Of a DNA stretch of 64,000 nt, positions 1 to 7,507 are shown piece by piece. Each line of letters begins with the position of its first letter. The first letter of the stretch is position 1. The stretch lies in the NCBI GenBank assembly GCA_964511535.1, contig CAZEFW010000010.1:31238-95237 (forward strand). The letters run 5' to 3'. The DNA comes from CAZCFB01 sp964511535. GTDB taxonomy: Bacteria > Myxococcota_A > Polyangia > GCA-2747355 > CAZCFB01. The translations under genes were made by a program, and so were the position numbers. The notes beneath the pieces are model-generated. The model worked only from the letters and a program-made list of their open reading frames with translations. It was not told the origin of the DNA and ran no database searches.

Positions 1-847
1 CCGCGGCCACCCCGTCGGGGCGGAACACGCCGAACAGGTACATGGCCACCCCCACCATCAGCGCCGTCACCGCCACCGGCACCGCGCCGGTGGCCCAGAA
101 GGTCGCGGCCATGAGCACCAGGCCCAGCATCAGCTTGGCGCGGAAGGCGACCTGCTCCGGCGACAGCACCCCGTCCAGGCCGCGACCCCCGAGCCCGTAC
201 TGCTCGCTGTAGTGGGCGGCGATGGTCTGGCCCGGCCTCATCTTGCGGTACTCGGCGTAGCCGAACACCGGGTCGTCGGCGCCCGCGGCGGCAGGTCCGC
301 GCGGGGTGCCCACCAGCTTCAGCAACCGCGCGGGGGCGGGCGCCGCCACCGCGGCCCCCAGCAACAGCAGCCCGAGCAGGATGAACAGGGGGCGCGAGCC
401 GTGGCTGCCCAGTAGCCAGCTGCGGGTGGTCGGCCGCACCTGGCGCACGGGCATCTCGTGGCGGGCCCTGGCGCGCACCGCCTCCTCCAGCCCGGCGTCG
501 ATGGCCTCGATGAGCTGCTCCAGGGGGCACGGCTTCTGCAGGTAGCGGAAGGCGTCGAGGGTCCCGGCGGTGCGCGCGCTGGCCACCGAGCCGTGGCCCG
601 TGAGCATGATCGCCTGCAGGGCGGGCCGGAACGCCTTGATCTCCGCCAGGGTCTGGAAGCCGTCCATGCCGGGCATGCGCTGGTCGAGCACCACCACCTC
701 CACGGCGGGGTCGCGCCGGGCCAGCTTCACCGCGTCCTCGCCGCTGTCGGCCTCGTCCACCAGGTAGCCCCGGGCGCGCAGGCGGGTGGCCAGCCTGGCG
801 CGGAAGCCGGCCTCGTCGTCGACGAGGAGGATCCTGGGATCGGCCAT
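1..847 (-). CDS. Response regulator receiver domain fused to SLC13-type permease (partial)
   Basis: An open frame of 282 codons starts at the ATG at 847 and runs off the left edge without a stop. Residues 1-120 form a receiver domain: acidic pair D10-D11, phosphoacceptor D55 in VVVLDQRMPGMDG, T83 in MLTGHG and K105 in LQKP. After a linker, residues ~153-170 are hydrophobic. From ~235 the text (FWATGAVPVAVTALMVG) resembles the first membrane segments of SLC13/DASS anion permeases. I read it as a transporter for a di- or tricarboxylate, sulfate or similar anion that may be gated by phosphorylation; the substrate is inferred only from family resemblance. It begins 1 base after the stop of the histidine kinase gene, its likely partner. 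There is no DNA-binding output domain in the visible part. The receiver call is firm; the permease call rests on roughly 50 residues. Confidence 0.7.
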   Translation of the reverse strand, partial: MADPRILLVDDEAGFRARLATRLRARGYLVDEADSGEDAVKLARRDPAVEVVVLDQRMPGMDGFQTLAEIKAFRPALQAIMLTGHGSVASARTAGTLDAFRYLQKPCPLEQLIEAIDAGLEEAVRARARHEMPVRQVRPTTRSWLLGSHGSRPLFILLGLLLLGAAVAAPAPARLLKLVGTPRGPAAAGADDPVFGYAEYRKMRPGQTIAAHYSEQYGLGGRGLDGVLSPEQVAFRAKLMLGLVLMAATFWATGAVPVAVTALMVGVAMYLFGVFRPDGVAA

Positions 848-848
848 G

Positions 849-1883
849 TTACGCCTCCACCCTCGCGGGGAGCATCACGGTGAAGGTGGAGCCCTGGCCC
901 GGCGCGCTCTGCACATATAGCTCCCCCCCGAAGCTGTTGATGATGCTGGTGCTCACGCTGAGGCCGAGCCCGGTGCCCTGGCCCGGCTCCTTGGTGGTGA
1001 AGAACGGAATCGTCGCCTTCTCCAGCTGCTCCGGTGTCATGCCGCAGCCGGTGTCACCGATGGAGATGGCCAGCTTCCCGTCCTGCTTGAGCTCGGTGTG
1101 GGCGGTCAGCGTTCCGCCGCCAGTCATGGCGTCCACGGCGTTGCGTATCAGGTTGACCAGCACCTGCCCCAGCTGGGTGCGGTCGGTGAGCAGCGGCGGC
1201 AAGGTCGGGTCGAGGCGTCGCTCCACGTGCACGCCGGCGCCGTGGATCTCCCGGGCGAGCATGCCGTCGAGCACCTCCTCCAGCAGGACGTTGAGCTGAA
1301 CAGTGCGCAGGGTCACCTCGCTCTGGCGCACGAAGGTCAGCAGCTTGCGGGTGATTTCACTGCAGCGGAACACCGCCGCCTGGATCGCCTCGAGGTGCTC
1401 GGCCATGTCGAGCTCCTCCTCGTCCTCGAGGTGCAGGGCCGGGTCGAGGGAGTCCTGGAGCATGCCCGCCTCCTCCCCGATGATGGCCAGCGGGTTGTTG
1501 ATCTCGTGAGCGATACCCGCGGCCAGCTTGCCCACCGAGGCGAGCTTGGCGGCCTGGATCAGCTTGCCCGACAGGGCCTCTTTGTGGCGGATCGCTTCGA
1601 GCTCACGCGCCGCGGCGAAGCGGGCCCGGACAAGGATGATCAGCCCCATCAACAGGAAGAATGGGGCCGAGTAGAGCACGGCGCTTGCCGGGGCGCCCCA
1701 GAAATAGGTCTGGCCCGCCTGGCGCGCCAGGTGCAGGTACTGCAGGTGGAAGAAGGCCGCCAGCAACAGCAGCGGGATGAAGTATGCCAGCGCGTGCCAC
1801 CGCACCCGGCGCCAGAAGAGCAACCGGAACAGCGCGTGGTCCGCCGGCTGGTGTCTCATCCCGCTGTGGGCCTGGTACTTCAC
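849..1883 (-). CDS. Membrane sensor histidine kinase
   Basis: A 344-residue sensor kinase. Two hydrophobic segments (about residues 31-50 and 67-86) anchor it in the inner membrane with a very short external loop, so it may sense a signal within or near the membrane. The dimerisation/phosphoacceptor box is HEINNPL with H126. The ATP-binding domain shows the N box (NLIRNAVDA, from residue 244), G1 box DTGCGM (277-282) and G2 box GTGLGLS (303-309). This HEINNPL type matches the NtrB/ZraS-like group. It lies immediately upstream of the receiver-permease gene with a 1-base gap, so the two are almost certainly co-transcribed and form a two-component pair. It diverges from the LysR-type gene at 1999. 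Confidence 0.93.
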   Translation of the reverse strand: MKYQAHSGMRHQPADHALFRLLFWRRVRWHALAYFIPLLLLAAFFHLQYLHLARQAGQTYFWGAPASAVLYSAPFFLLMGLIILVRARFAAARELEAIRHKEALSGKLIQAAKLASVGKLAAGIAHEINNPLAIIGEEAGMLQDSLDPALHLEDEEELDMAEHLEAIQAAVFRCSEITRKLLTFVRQSEVTLRTVQLNVLLEEVLDGMLAREIHGAGVHVERRLDPTLPPLLTDRTQLGQVLVNLIRNAVDAMTGGGTLTAHTELKQDGKLAISIGDTGCGMTPEQLEKATIPFFTTKEPGQGTGLGLSVSTSIINSFGGELYVQSAPGQGSTFTVMLPARVEA

Positions 1884-1923
1884 GCGCGCTCGCCTCCGGG
1901 TTCGTATTCCCCATACTTTTGAA

Positions 1924-1939
1924 GTTAGCCGCGGCTAAC
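1924..1939. promoter_or_regulatory. Perfect 16-bp palindrome in a divergent intergenic region
   Basis: GTTAGCCGCGGCTAAC reads identically on both strands. It lies between the histidine kinase gene (minus) and the NhaR-like gene (plus), a plausible position for a dimeric regulator's operator. Function is inferred from position and symmetry only. Confidence 0.4.
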
Positions 1940-1970
1940 AATTCGACAATTCAGAATATTCGGTTGAATC

Positions 1971-1989
1971 ATGTCGGAAAAACCGACAT
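1971..1989. promoter_or_regulatory. Inverted repeat 10 bp upstream of the nhaR-like start
   Basis: ATGTCGG, five A residues, then CCGACAT: perfect 7-bp arms. It ends 10 bases before the ATG at 1999 and could be an autoregulatory LysR-type site. TTGAAT at 1964-1969 and TAAATA at 1990-1995 are weak -35/-10 candidates around it. No Shine-Dalgarno sequence precedes the ATG. Confidence 0.35.
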
Positions 1990-1998
1990 TAAATACCC

Positions 1999-2919
1999 AT
2001 GGATTGGCTCAACTATCATCACCTCCTGTACTTCTATGTCACCGCAAGAGAAGGAGGAATCTCTCCTGCGGCGCGTGTGCTGCGGCTGGCTCATCCCACC
2101 ATCAGCGGCCAGCTGAAGCAGCTGGAGGCTGCCCTCGGCGTGGACCTTTTTTCTCGCGCCGGGCGGCGGCTGGAGCTCACAGAGGCCGGGCGCATGGCCT
2201 ACGGATACGCCGAGGAGATCTTCTCCCTGGGCCGGGAGCTGATGGACGCGGTGCAGGGCAGGGCCACCGGGCGCCCCCTGACCCTGGTAGTGGGCATCAC
2301 CGACGTGATCCCGAAGCTGGTGGTGAGACGGCTGCTGCAGCCGGCCTTTGCGCTGCCCGAGGAGGTGCGGGTGATCTGCCACGAGGACCGGCACGAGCGG
2401 CTGCTCGCCTCGCTGGCGTTGCACGAACTGGACGTGGTGCTGGCCGACGCGCCCGTGCCGCCCGGCAGCGCGGTGCGGGCGTTCAACCACCCCCTCGGCC
2501 GGTGCGATGTGCTGCTGTTCGCCGCGCCAGCGCTGGCCGCGCGGCTGGGCCCTGGCTTCCCGGCCTCTCTGGACGGCGCGCCGCTCATCCTGCCCACCAA
2601 CGCCTCGCCCCTGCGCCGCTCGCTGCAGGGGTGGTTCGATTCGCGCGGCCTGCGGCCCCGGGTGGTGGCAGAGGTGGAGGACAGCGCCCTGATCAAGGTG
2701 CTCGGCGCGGACGGGCTCGGGGTGTTCGCCGCGCCGGCCATCATCTCCGACGAGGTGACCGCCCAGACCGGCGCCCTGCCGCTGGGCGTGGCGGACGGGA
2801 TCCGCGATGGCTTTTACGCCATCACTGGCGAGCGGCGGCTGAAGAACCCGGCGGTGGTGGCCATCTCGGCCGCCGCCCGGAGCGAGGTGTTCACGGCGGC
2901 TGGCCAGGGGGCGGAGTGA
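1999..2919 (+). CDS. nhaR: LysR-family transcriptional regulator, NhaR-like
   Basis: A 306-residue LysR-type regulator. The N-terminus (MDWLNYHHLLYFYVTAREGG) and the winged helix-turn-helix at about residues 18-60 match the NhaR branch, where NYxHLxYFxxxxxEG is typical. The C-terminal substrate-binding domain keeps NhaR wording such as GWFDSRGL and PAVVAIS. NhaR proteins activate Na+/H+ antiporter and related genes, but no nhaA lies nearby, so the target here is unknown. No ribosome-binding site precedes the ATG; the inverted repeat and an AT-rich element sit immediately upstream, so the message could be leaderless. The gene ends flush against the convergent crotonase gene. Confidence 0.85.
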   Translation: MDWLNYHHLLYFYVTAREGGISPAARVLRLAHPTISGQLKQLEAALGVDLFSRAGRRLELTEAGRMAYGYAEEIFSLGRELMDAVQGRATGRPLTLVVGITDVIPKLVVRRLLQPAFALPEEVRVICHEDRHERLLASLALHELDVVLADAPVPPGSAVRAFNHPLGRCDVLLFAAPALAARLGPGFPASLDGAPLILPTNASPLRRSLQGWFDSRGLRPRVVAEVEDSALIKVLGADGLGVFAAPAIISDEVTAQTGALPLGVADGIRDGFYAITGERRLKNPAVVAISAAARSEVFTAAGQGAE

Positions 2920-3720
2920 TCAGAACTTTGGCGGCCGGCGCTCCATCCAGGCGCCGATGCCCTCGGCGGGCTGGCCGGAGAGGATGGTGGACACGGCCTG
3001 GTCCATCTCGACGGCCAGGGCCTGCTCCAGCGCGTCCATGTGCAGCGCCACCTGCTTGACGCCGGCCAGGGCGGCCGGGCCGTTGCCGGCGATGTCGCCG
3101 GCCAGCTCGAGGGCCGCCTGCAGGCAGGTCCCGGCCGGCGCGATGCGGTTGACCAGGCCCAGGGCCAGGGCCTCGTCGCTGTCCACGGCGCGGGCGGTGT
3201 AGATCAGGTCCAGCGCCCGGGCCCGCCCCACGAGCTGGATCAGCCGCACCGTGCCGCTGATGTCGGGCATCATGCCAAGCCGCGTCTCCTGCAGGCAGAT
3301 GGTGGCCGAGGCGTCCATCACCCGCAGGTCGCAGCAGAGGGAGATCTCGGCGCCGCCGCTGTAGGCCACGCCGTTGAGGGCGGCGATGGTGGGCACCGGC
3401 AAGGCCGCCAGGGCGTTGAGCGTGCCCTTGAGCTGGCCCAAAACGCGTCGCACCGGCTCCGGGTCTTGCTCCACCATGCCCCGGCCCATGGCGGCCGTGA
3501 GCGGGCTGTTGGGGTGCACGTCATGTCCGGCGCAGAACGCGTCCCCCTCGCCGGTCACCACCACCGCCCGGGGCGGCTCCTGGGCCAGGGCCTCGACGGA
3601 AGCGGCCAGCTGCTCCCACATGGGCTCGTCCATGGCGTTCTTCTTGGCCGGTCGGCGCAGTGTGATCAGGCCGACGTCGTCGTTGATTTCGAGGGTGACC
3701 GAGCCTTCAGGGGTGCTCAT
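2920..3720 (-). CDS. Enoyl-CoA hydratase/isomerase family protein (crotonase)
   Basis: A 266-residue crotonase-fold enzyme acting on an acyl-CoA in the cytoplasm. The oxyanion-hole segments AFCAGHDV (residues 61-68) and NGVAYSGGAEISL are present. Glutamates E125 and E145 occupy the positions of the two catalytic glutamates of enoyl-CoA hydratase, so a hydratase role is plausible. The family also includes isomerases, dehalogenases and carboxylases, so the exact reaction is not fixed. After E145 the sequence reads GMMPDISGT rather than the common IPGAGGT. The gene is single, convergent with the LysR-type gene and not in an obvious beta-oxidation operon. A thiolase lies 13 kb away. Confidence 0.88.
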   Translation of the reverse strand: MSTPEGSVTLEINDDVGLITLRRPAKKNAMDEPMWEQLAASVEALAQEPPRAVVVTGEGDAFCAGHDVHPNSPLTAAMGRGMVEQDPEPVRRVLGQLKGTLNALAALPVPTIAALNGVAYSGGAEISLCCDLRVMDASATICLQETRLGMMPDISGTVRLIQLVGRARALDLIYTARAVDSDEALALGLVNRIAPAGTCLQAALELAGDIAGNGPAALAGVKQVALHMDALEQALAVEMDQAVSTILSGQPAEGIGAWMERRPPKF

Positions 3721-3741
3721 GGGTTTCTCCTGCTTGCGGTA

Positions 3742-3781
3742 TGCCAGAGTGCCAGAATGCCAGAATGCCAGGATGCCAGAA
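3742..3781. repeat. Five tandem 8-bp repeats, consensus TGCCAGAA
   Basis: Five contiguous octamers: TGCCAGAG, TGCCAGAA, TGCCAGAA, TGCCAGGA, TGCCAGAA. They lie between the crotonase start and the gene at 3871. A related array (reverse complement TGACAGAA) occurs at 37583-37622. Confidence 0.9.
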
Positions 3782-3870
3782 CAGGTTTGTCATCAGGCAG
3801 CCGCTTGCGCCGCTTTTCAGGGGGCGCCTCATGTGGCCATACTGGCTCCGGTCAACCACAGGAGAGTGCC

Positions 3871-4140
3871 ATGGCGGTGTTCAACATCGGCGTCGACTGC
3901 CCGTCGGAGGAGGCGGCCCGGGCGGTCCATGACTTCATCGCGGGTCTCGAGATGTTCCAGGACGAGCTGGACGTGGACGAGGACCGGGTGAGCCTCGTGG
4001 CCCAGCAGGGCCTGCTGCCCGAGCTCGAGCGCTACGCCGGGCAGCAGGGCGTCACCCTGAGCCTGGAGGTCTGGCCCCAGGGCATGGATTACGACGAGGC
4101 CGATGAGGGCGGCGCGCTGGAGTTCTTCACCTACAAGTAG
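3871..4140 (+). CDS. Small acidic hypothetical protein
   Basis: An 89-residue protein that I do not assign to a family. It starts at the ATG preceded by AGGAGA with suitable spacing. It is acidic, with clusters such as DELDVDEDR and DYDEADEGG, and has no signal peptide, membrane segment or cysteine pair beyond a single early Cys. The pattern of alternating hydrophobics suggests a small alpha/beta cytoplasmic fold. It lies 30 bases upstream of the membrane-protease gene on the same strand and may be co-transcribed with it. Confidence 0.75.
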   Translation: MAVFNIGVDCPSEEAARAVHDFIAGLEMFQDELDVDEDRVSLVAQQGLLPELERYAGQQGVTLSLEVWPQGMDYDEADEGGALEFFTYK

Positions 4141-4170
4141 GAGGCGCGTCGTGAAGGGTGGAGGCACTTG

Positions 4171-5880
4171 GTGACCGCCGACCGCCTGGCGCCGCTGGCG
4201 CACCTGATCCTGCTCGCCCTGTGGGCGGGGGTGGTGGCCGCCGAGCTGGTGCTGGAGGACCTGGGCCGCCGCAACCGTGAGCTGCGGGCGCCGGCGGCGC
4301 GGATTCACCTGTGGATCGATCTGCTGGTGGAGCTGCCGTTGGTGCTGGGCGTGCTGGCCAGCGGGGTTGTGCTGGCGGCCCTGCGCTGGCCGCTCTCGCC
4401 GGTGCACTGGGCGAAGATCGCCCTGGCCGCGGTGGCCATCGTCGCCAACCTGATCTGCATCGCCCTGGTCATCCGGCGCCACCGGCGGCAGGCGCACGGC
4501 CTGACCCGGCGGCTCATCCCGCTGGTGGCGGTGGGGCTGCCCGCGGCGTTGCTGGCCGCGGGGCTGGGCTTCGCCCTGGCCGCCCAGCGCGGCGCCGGGG
4601 ATCTGCTGGCGGGCCGGCGCGCCGAGGTGGCCGAGCTGCGGGAGCTGCTGTCGCGGCGCTGGTCCAACAAGCACCTCGACGAGCCGCGCAACGAGGCGCT
4701 GATCCAGCGCCTGTTCGGACAGATCGATTCGGACCTGCAGGGGGACCCCGACCGGTACATCGGCCGGCTGGATCGCATCATCAGGCGGCTGCACGACGGC
4801 CACCTGCGCCTGGAGCCGGGGGCCACGGTCAGGCAGGTGCGCCGCTTTTCGGGCATGACGGTGCGCCGGGTGGCCGAGGGGTTCGCCCTGGTTGCGTGCA
4901 CCTACCCCGAGAACTGCCGCGGACTCGCCCTGCCGCAGCTGGTGCGCGCCATCGACGGGCAGCCAGCGGCCAAATGGCTGGCCCGGGACGCCGAGCTGCA
5001 GTACGGCTCGTCGGACCATGGCCGCCTGGCCGCCGCCATCGACGGGCTGCGCTTCCACCGTCGGCTGACCTACTACGCGCCGCCGCGGACCCTGGAGCTG
5101 GAGGACCTGCAAGGAAAGCTGCGCCAACACCGCGTCGTCTGGCGCCAGAAGGACCAGGGCCCTCGGCACCAGCGATGGAAGAACCCGAAGCGGCGCTGCG
5201 TGGAGGGCCGCCGTGTGGGCCAGAGCTTCACGTTGCGCGTCAGCACGTTCACCTGCCGCCTGGCCGCTGGCGAGGACGATGCCCGCGCGCTGGCTCACTT
5301 CGAGGCGCAGCTGACCGCCGCGGTGGGGCGATACCGGGGCGAGCCCCGCGTGATCCTCGACCTGCGCGGCAACGGCGGCGGCAACGACCCCGAGGGGCGG
5401 ATGATCGCGGGCCTGTTCGTGGACCGCACCCAGTTCTGGTTCCGCATCTCCCACCTGCTGCGGGCCAGCTCGGTGGGCATGCGGCTGTGGCGCCTGTTCG
5501 ACGGCGAGTGGCAGGAGCCGTTCACGGCCACCTTCGAGCCGAACCAGCGGTACAGGGCGAAGTTCAAGGACGCCAGGCTGCTGGTGCTCACCGATTCGCG
5601 CTGCTACTCCACCTGCGATGGCGTGGTGGCGGCGCTAAAGCACGCCGGCGCGGGAAGGGTGGTGGGCAGCCGGACCCACGGCGGCTCCGGGGATCCCACC
5701 CGCTGGACCGCGCCCCACAGCGGCTTCCGCGTGGTGCACCCCACCGCCCTGGTCTGGCAAAAGGACGGCAGCCTCATCGAGGGCAACGGCGTGGCCGTGG
5801 ATCGCGAGCTGCTCCCGTCTGTCCGGGATTACCTCGCCAGCGAGGATCCGGTGCTGAAGATGGCGGCCGAGCTGCCGTGA
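4171..5880 (+). CDS. Membrane protein with C-terminal S41-type peptidase domain
   Basis: About 569 residues from the GTG at 4171, chosen because GGAGG lies 7 bases upstream; a TTG one codon earlier is also possible. Residues ~5-135 contain about four membrane segments. A periplasmic-looking region follows, and residues ~340-565 resemble the S41 (C-terminal processing/tricorn-like) peptidases: VILDLRGNGGGN is the S41 beta-turn, TDSRCYSTCDG contains the candidate nucleophilic Ser, and GSRTHGGSGDP takes the place of the usual Lys-containing strand. The bacterial CtpA catalytic Lys is not evident, so the protein may use another mechanism or be a binding variant. It lies just downstream of the small acidic protein gene and is convergent with the metzincin gene. 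Confidence 0.75.
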   Translation: MTADRLAPLAHLILLALWAGVVAAELVLEDLGRRNRELRAPAARIHLWIDLLVELPLVLGVLASGVVLAALRWPLSPVHWAKIALAAVAIVANLICIALVIRRHRRQAHGLTRRLIPLVAVGLPAALLAAGLGFALAAQRGAGDLLAGRRAEVAELRELLSRRWSNKHLDEPRNEALIQRLFGQIDSDLQGDPDRYIGRLDRIIRRLHDGHLRLEPGATVRQVRRFSGMTVRRVAEGFALVACTYPENCRGLALPQLVRAIDGQPAAKWLARDAELQYGSSDHGRLAAAIDGLRFHRRLTYYAPPRTLELEDLQGKLRQHRVVWRQKDQGPRHQRWKNPKRRCVEGRRVGQSFTLRVSTFTCRLAAGEDDARALAHFEAQLTAAVGRYRGEPRVILDLRGNGGGNDPEGRMIAGLFVDRTQFWFRISHLLRASSVGMRLWRLFDGEWQEPFTATFEPNQRYRAKFKDARLLVLTDSRCYSTCDGVVAALKHAGAGRVVGSRTHGGSGDPTRWTAPHSGFRVVHPTALVWQKDGSLIEGNGVAVDRELLPSVRDYLASEDPVLKMAAELP

Positions 5881-5890
5881 TGTCGCCGCC

Positions 5891-6730
5891 TCACGGTCGC
5901 TGGTTGGAGAGCCTGTACCGGAACGAGCTGTCGAACCACATGCCGCCGTCGACGTTCCAGCGCGCGATGTTCAGCAGCGAGCGGAAGACCGCGTAGTCGC
6001 TCGGGCGCACGTACATGCCCTGGCCCATGATCATGCTCGAGCGGCCCGAGCGGTCCTGGTAGCACTCCGTCGGCGTGGGGCGGCGCTGAATCGAGGCCCC
6101 TTGCAGGCCGGGCACCGACAGGGCCGAGCCGCGCGGCCGGCACAGCCTCGGCATGCGCGCATCGCCCGGGTGCCCCAGGCCAAGGGCGTGGCCCACCTCG
6201 TGGGCGGACGCTACCTGGAAGTGGCCGCTGTCCGCCGTCTCGTCGGCCACGTTGTCCCACTGGGTCAGGTGGATGGTGTCGTTCTCGGTGTGGGAGCCGT
6301 CGTGCGGGTTGCCGCTCACAACCACCGGGTGAACCGTGATGTTGCCCCCCACCGGCGCCTGGGCGGGGATGTCTGCATCGCGCACCCTCAGGGTCACATC
6401 CACCGGCTGTGGGTTGCGCCGGCACTGCGAACCGGAGTTGCACGCCGTGGACGACTCGTCCCACCCCTCGGGCAGCAGCAGCCACTTGTGGCTCCAGGCG
6501 TCCATGACCTCCCGGGCGAAAGCCCGTTTGAACCTGCTCTCCTCCCAGCTGTGCCAGTCGCGCCAGGTCACCCGCTGGTCCTCCTGGCCCCTGTTCTCGA
6601 TGCGGCCCATGCGCTGCCTAAAGGAGAAGCGCACATGCAGGTTTACCGTGAGCCGCCAGGGGTGCTCATTGTCGTGCAGACGCAGGTCGCGGCGCTTTCC
6701 GGCGTAGGCTGCTGCAGCGATGAGCGGCAT
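5891..6730 (-). CDS. Zinc metalloprotease of the metzincin type
   Basis: A 279-residue protein starting at the ATG at 6730, with GGGAGG 6 bases upstream; longer in-frame extensions would run through repetitive DNA. The zinc site HEVGHALGLGH fits HExxHxxGxxH of metzincins, and SSMIMG about 50 residues later fits the Met-turn. No signal peptide or membrane segment is visible at the N-terminus. It is therefore either cytoplasmic or exported by a non-Sec route such as a contractile injection system or type I/VI machinery; this is inference, as no secretion genes are nearby. Several cysteines (for example near residues 110-120 and 230-255) could form disulfides after export. Confidence 0.8.
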   Translation of the reverse strand: MPLIAAAAYAGKRRDLRLHDNEHPWRLTVNLHVRFSFRQRMGRIENRGQEDQRVTWRDWHSWEESRFKRAFAREVMDAWSHKWLLLPEGWDESSTACNSGSQCRRNPQPVDVTLRVRDADIPAQAPVGGNITVHPVVVSGNPHDGSHTENDTIHLTQWDNVADETADSGHFQVASAHEVGHALGLGHPGDARMPRLCRPRGSALSVPGLQGASIQRRPTPTECYQDRSGRSSMIMGQGMYVRPSDYAVFRSLLNIARWNVDGGMWFDSSFRYRLSNQRP

Positions 6731-6873
6731 CGGCCCTCCCTGGTTGCAGGCAATACAAGCTCCGGTGGGAGCCAGACGATCAAGGATCGGTCCCATTATG
6801 TCACAGGTCACGGAGCGGGACCCCCTGGCCCGCGTGGCCGCCAGGAGATCTCCTCCCCGTGGCCGGCACGGCC

Positions 6874-6915
6874 CCCCACTCCCCACTCCCGACTCAGGAC
6901 TCCGGACCCCGGATC
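6874..6915. repeat. Six degenerate 7-bp tandem repeats
   Basis: CCCCACT, CCCCACT, CCCGACT, CAGGACT, CCGGACC, CCGGATC in direct succession. They occupy the 320-base intergenic region 6731-7050 between the metzincin gene and the oxidoreductase operon. The rest of that region holds the inverted repeat and promoter listed next, and nothing else recognised. Confidence 0.75.
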
Positions 6916-6931
6916 CCACCGCTCCCCTGCA

Positions 6932-6957
6932 ATACTCCAGCGATTTCAGTGGAGTAT
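6932..6957. promoter_or_regulatory. Inverted repeat upstream of the oxidoreductase operon promoter
   Basis: ATACTCCA, 10-base spacer, TGGAGTAT: perfect 8-bp arms. The site ends 28 bases upstream of the candidate -35 element at 6986, a position suited to an activator. Confidence 0.45.
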
Positions 6958-6985
6958 CTCGCTGCGATCTAAATCCCCGTAACCC

Positions 6986-7015
6986 TGGACAAAACCCCCT
7001 GCCGGGCGATATAAA
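6986..7015 (+). promoter_or_regulatory. Candidate sigma-70 promoter for the 7051-15433 gene run
   Basis: TGGACA (6986-6991) and TATAAA (7010-7015) are separated by 18 bases; each matches its consensus at 5 of 6 positions. Transcription would begin near 7022, giving a leader of about 29 bases that includes GGAGGAG before the GTG at 7051. Confidence 0.5.
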
Positions 7016-7050
7016 GCTGCCGGATATTCAGTCGGAGATGGAGGAGATTC

Positions 7051-7500
7051 GTGGAGAAAGAGAAGCGCACTTTTTACTGCCCTTACTGTGGGGAGAAGCT
7101 GTCATTTCTGGAGGGGACCGTGATCAAGATGGACGGGGTCCTTTCCTGCGACACCTTCACCGTGCGGACCCAGTTCTACTTCCCGGCGCGGCTGGGCCAG
7201 TATGGCGCCGTCATCCCGGGCGGGGTGGAGGTCCGTGAAGGGGCGGAGGTGGACTTCCGTTGCATCAACCCGCGCTGCGACCGGAGCTTCACCACCAGCT
7301 TCAACCAGGAATTGGCCGCCATCCGGGCAGAGGACAGCGCGGGGCGCGAGTTCGTGGTGGCGTTCAACCGCACCATGGGCAAGACCTCGACCTTCCTCAT
7401 CGACCGCGCCGACAAGTCGCTGGTGGAGCACCACGGCGACGACGCCGAGAGCTACGCGGAAGAGTTTGAGCGGCCCCTGAACTTCTTCGGAGCGATCTAG
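7051..7500 (+). CDS. Zinc-ribbon hypothetical protein
   Basis: A 149-residue protein from a GTG preceded by GGAGGAG. The N-terminal CPYCG knuckle (residues 9-13) and a later CINPRC form a likely zinc or iron site, as in zinc-ribbon proteins. No catalytic motif, signal peptide or membrane segment is visible. It is the first gene after the candidate promoter and lies 7 bases before the P-loop ATPase gene, ahead of the oxo-acid oxidoreductase genes. An accessory or assembly role is inferred from position only. Confidence 0.75.
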   Translation: MEKEKRTFYCPYCGEKLSFLEGTVIKMDGVLSCDTFTVRTQFYFPARLGQYGAVIPGGVEVREGAEVDFRCINPRCDRSFTTSFNQELAAIRAEDSAGREFVVAFNRTMGKTSTFLIDRADKSLVEHHGDDAESYAEEFERPLNFFGAI

Positions 7501-7507
7501 CCGCAGG

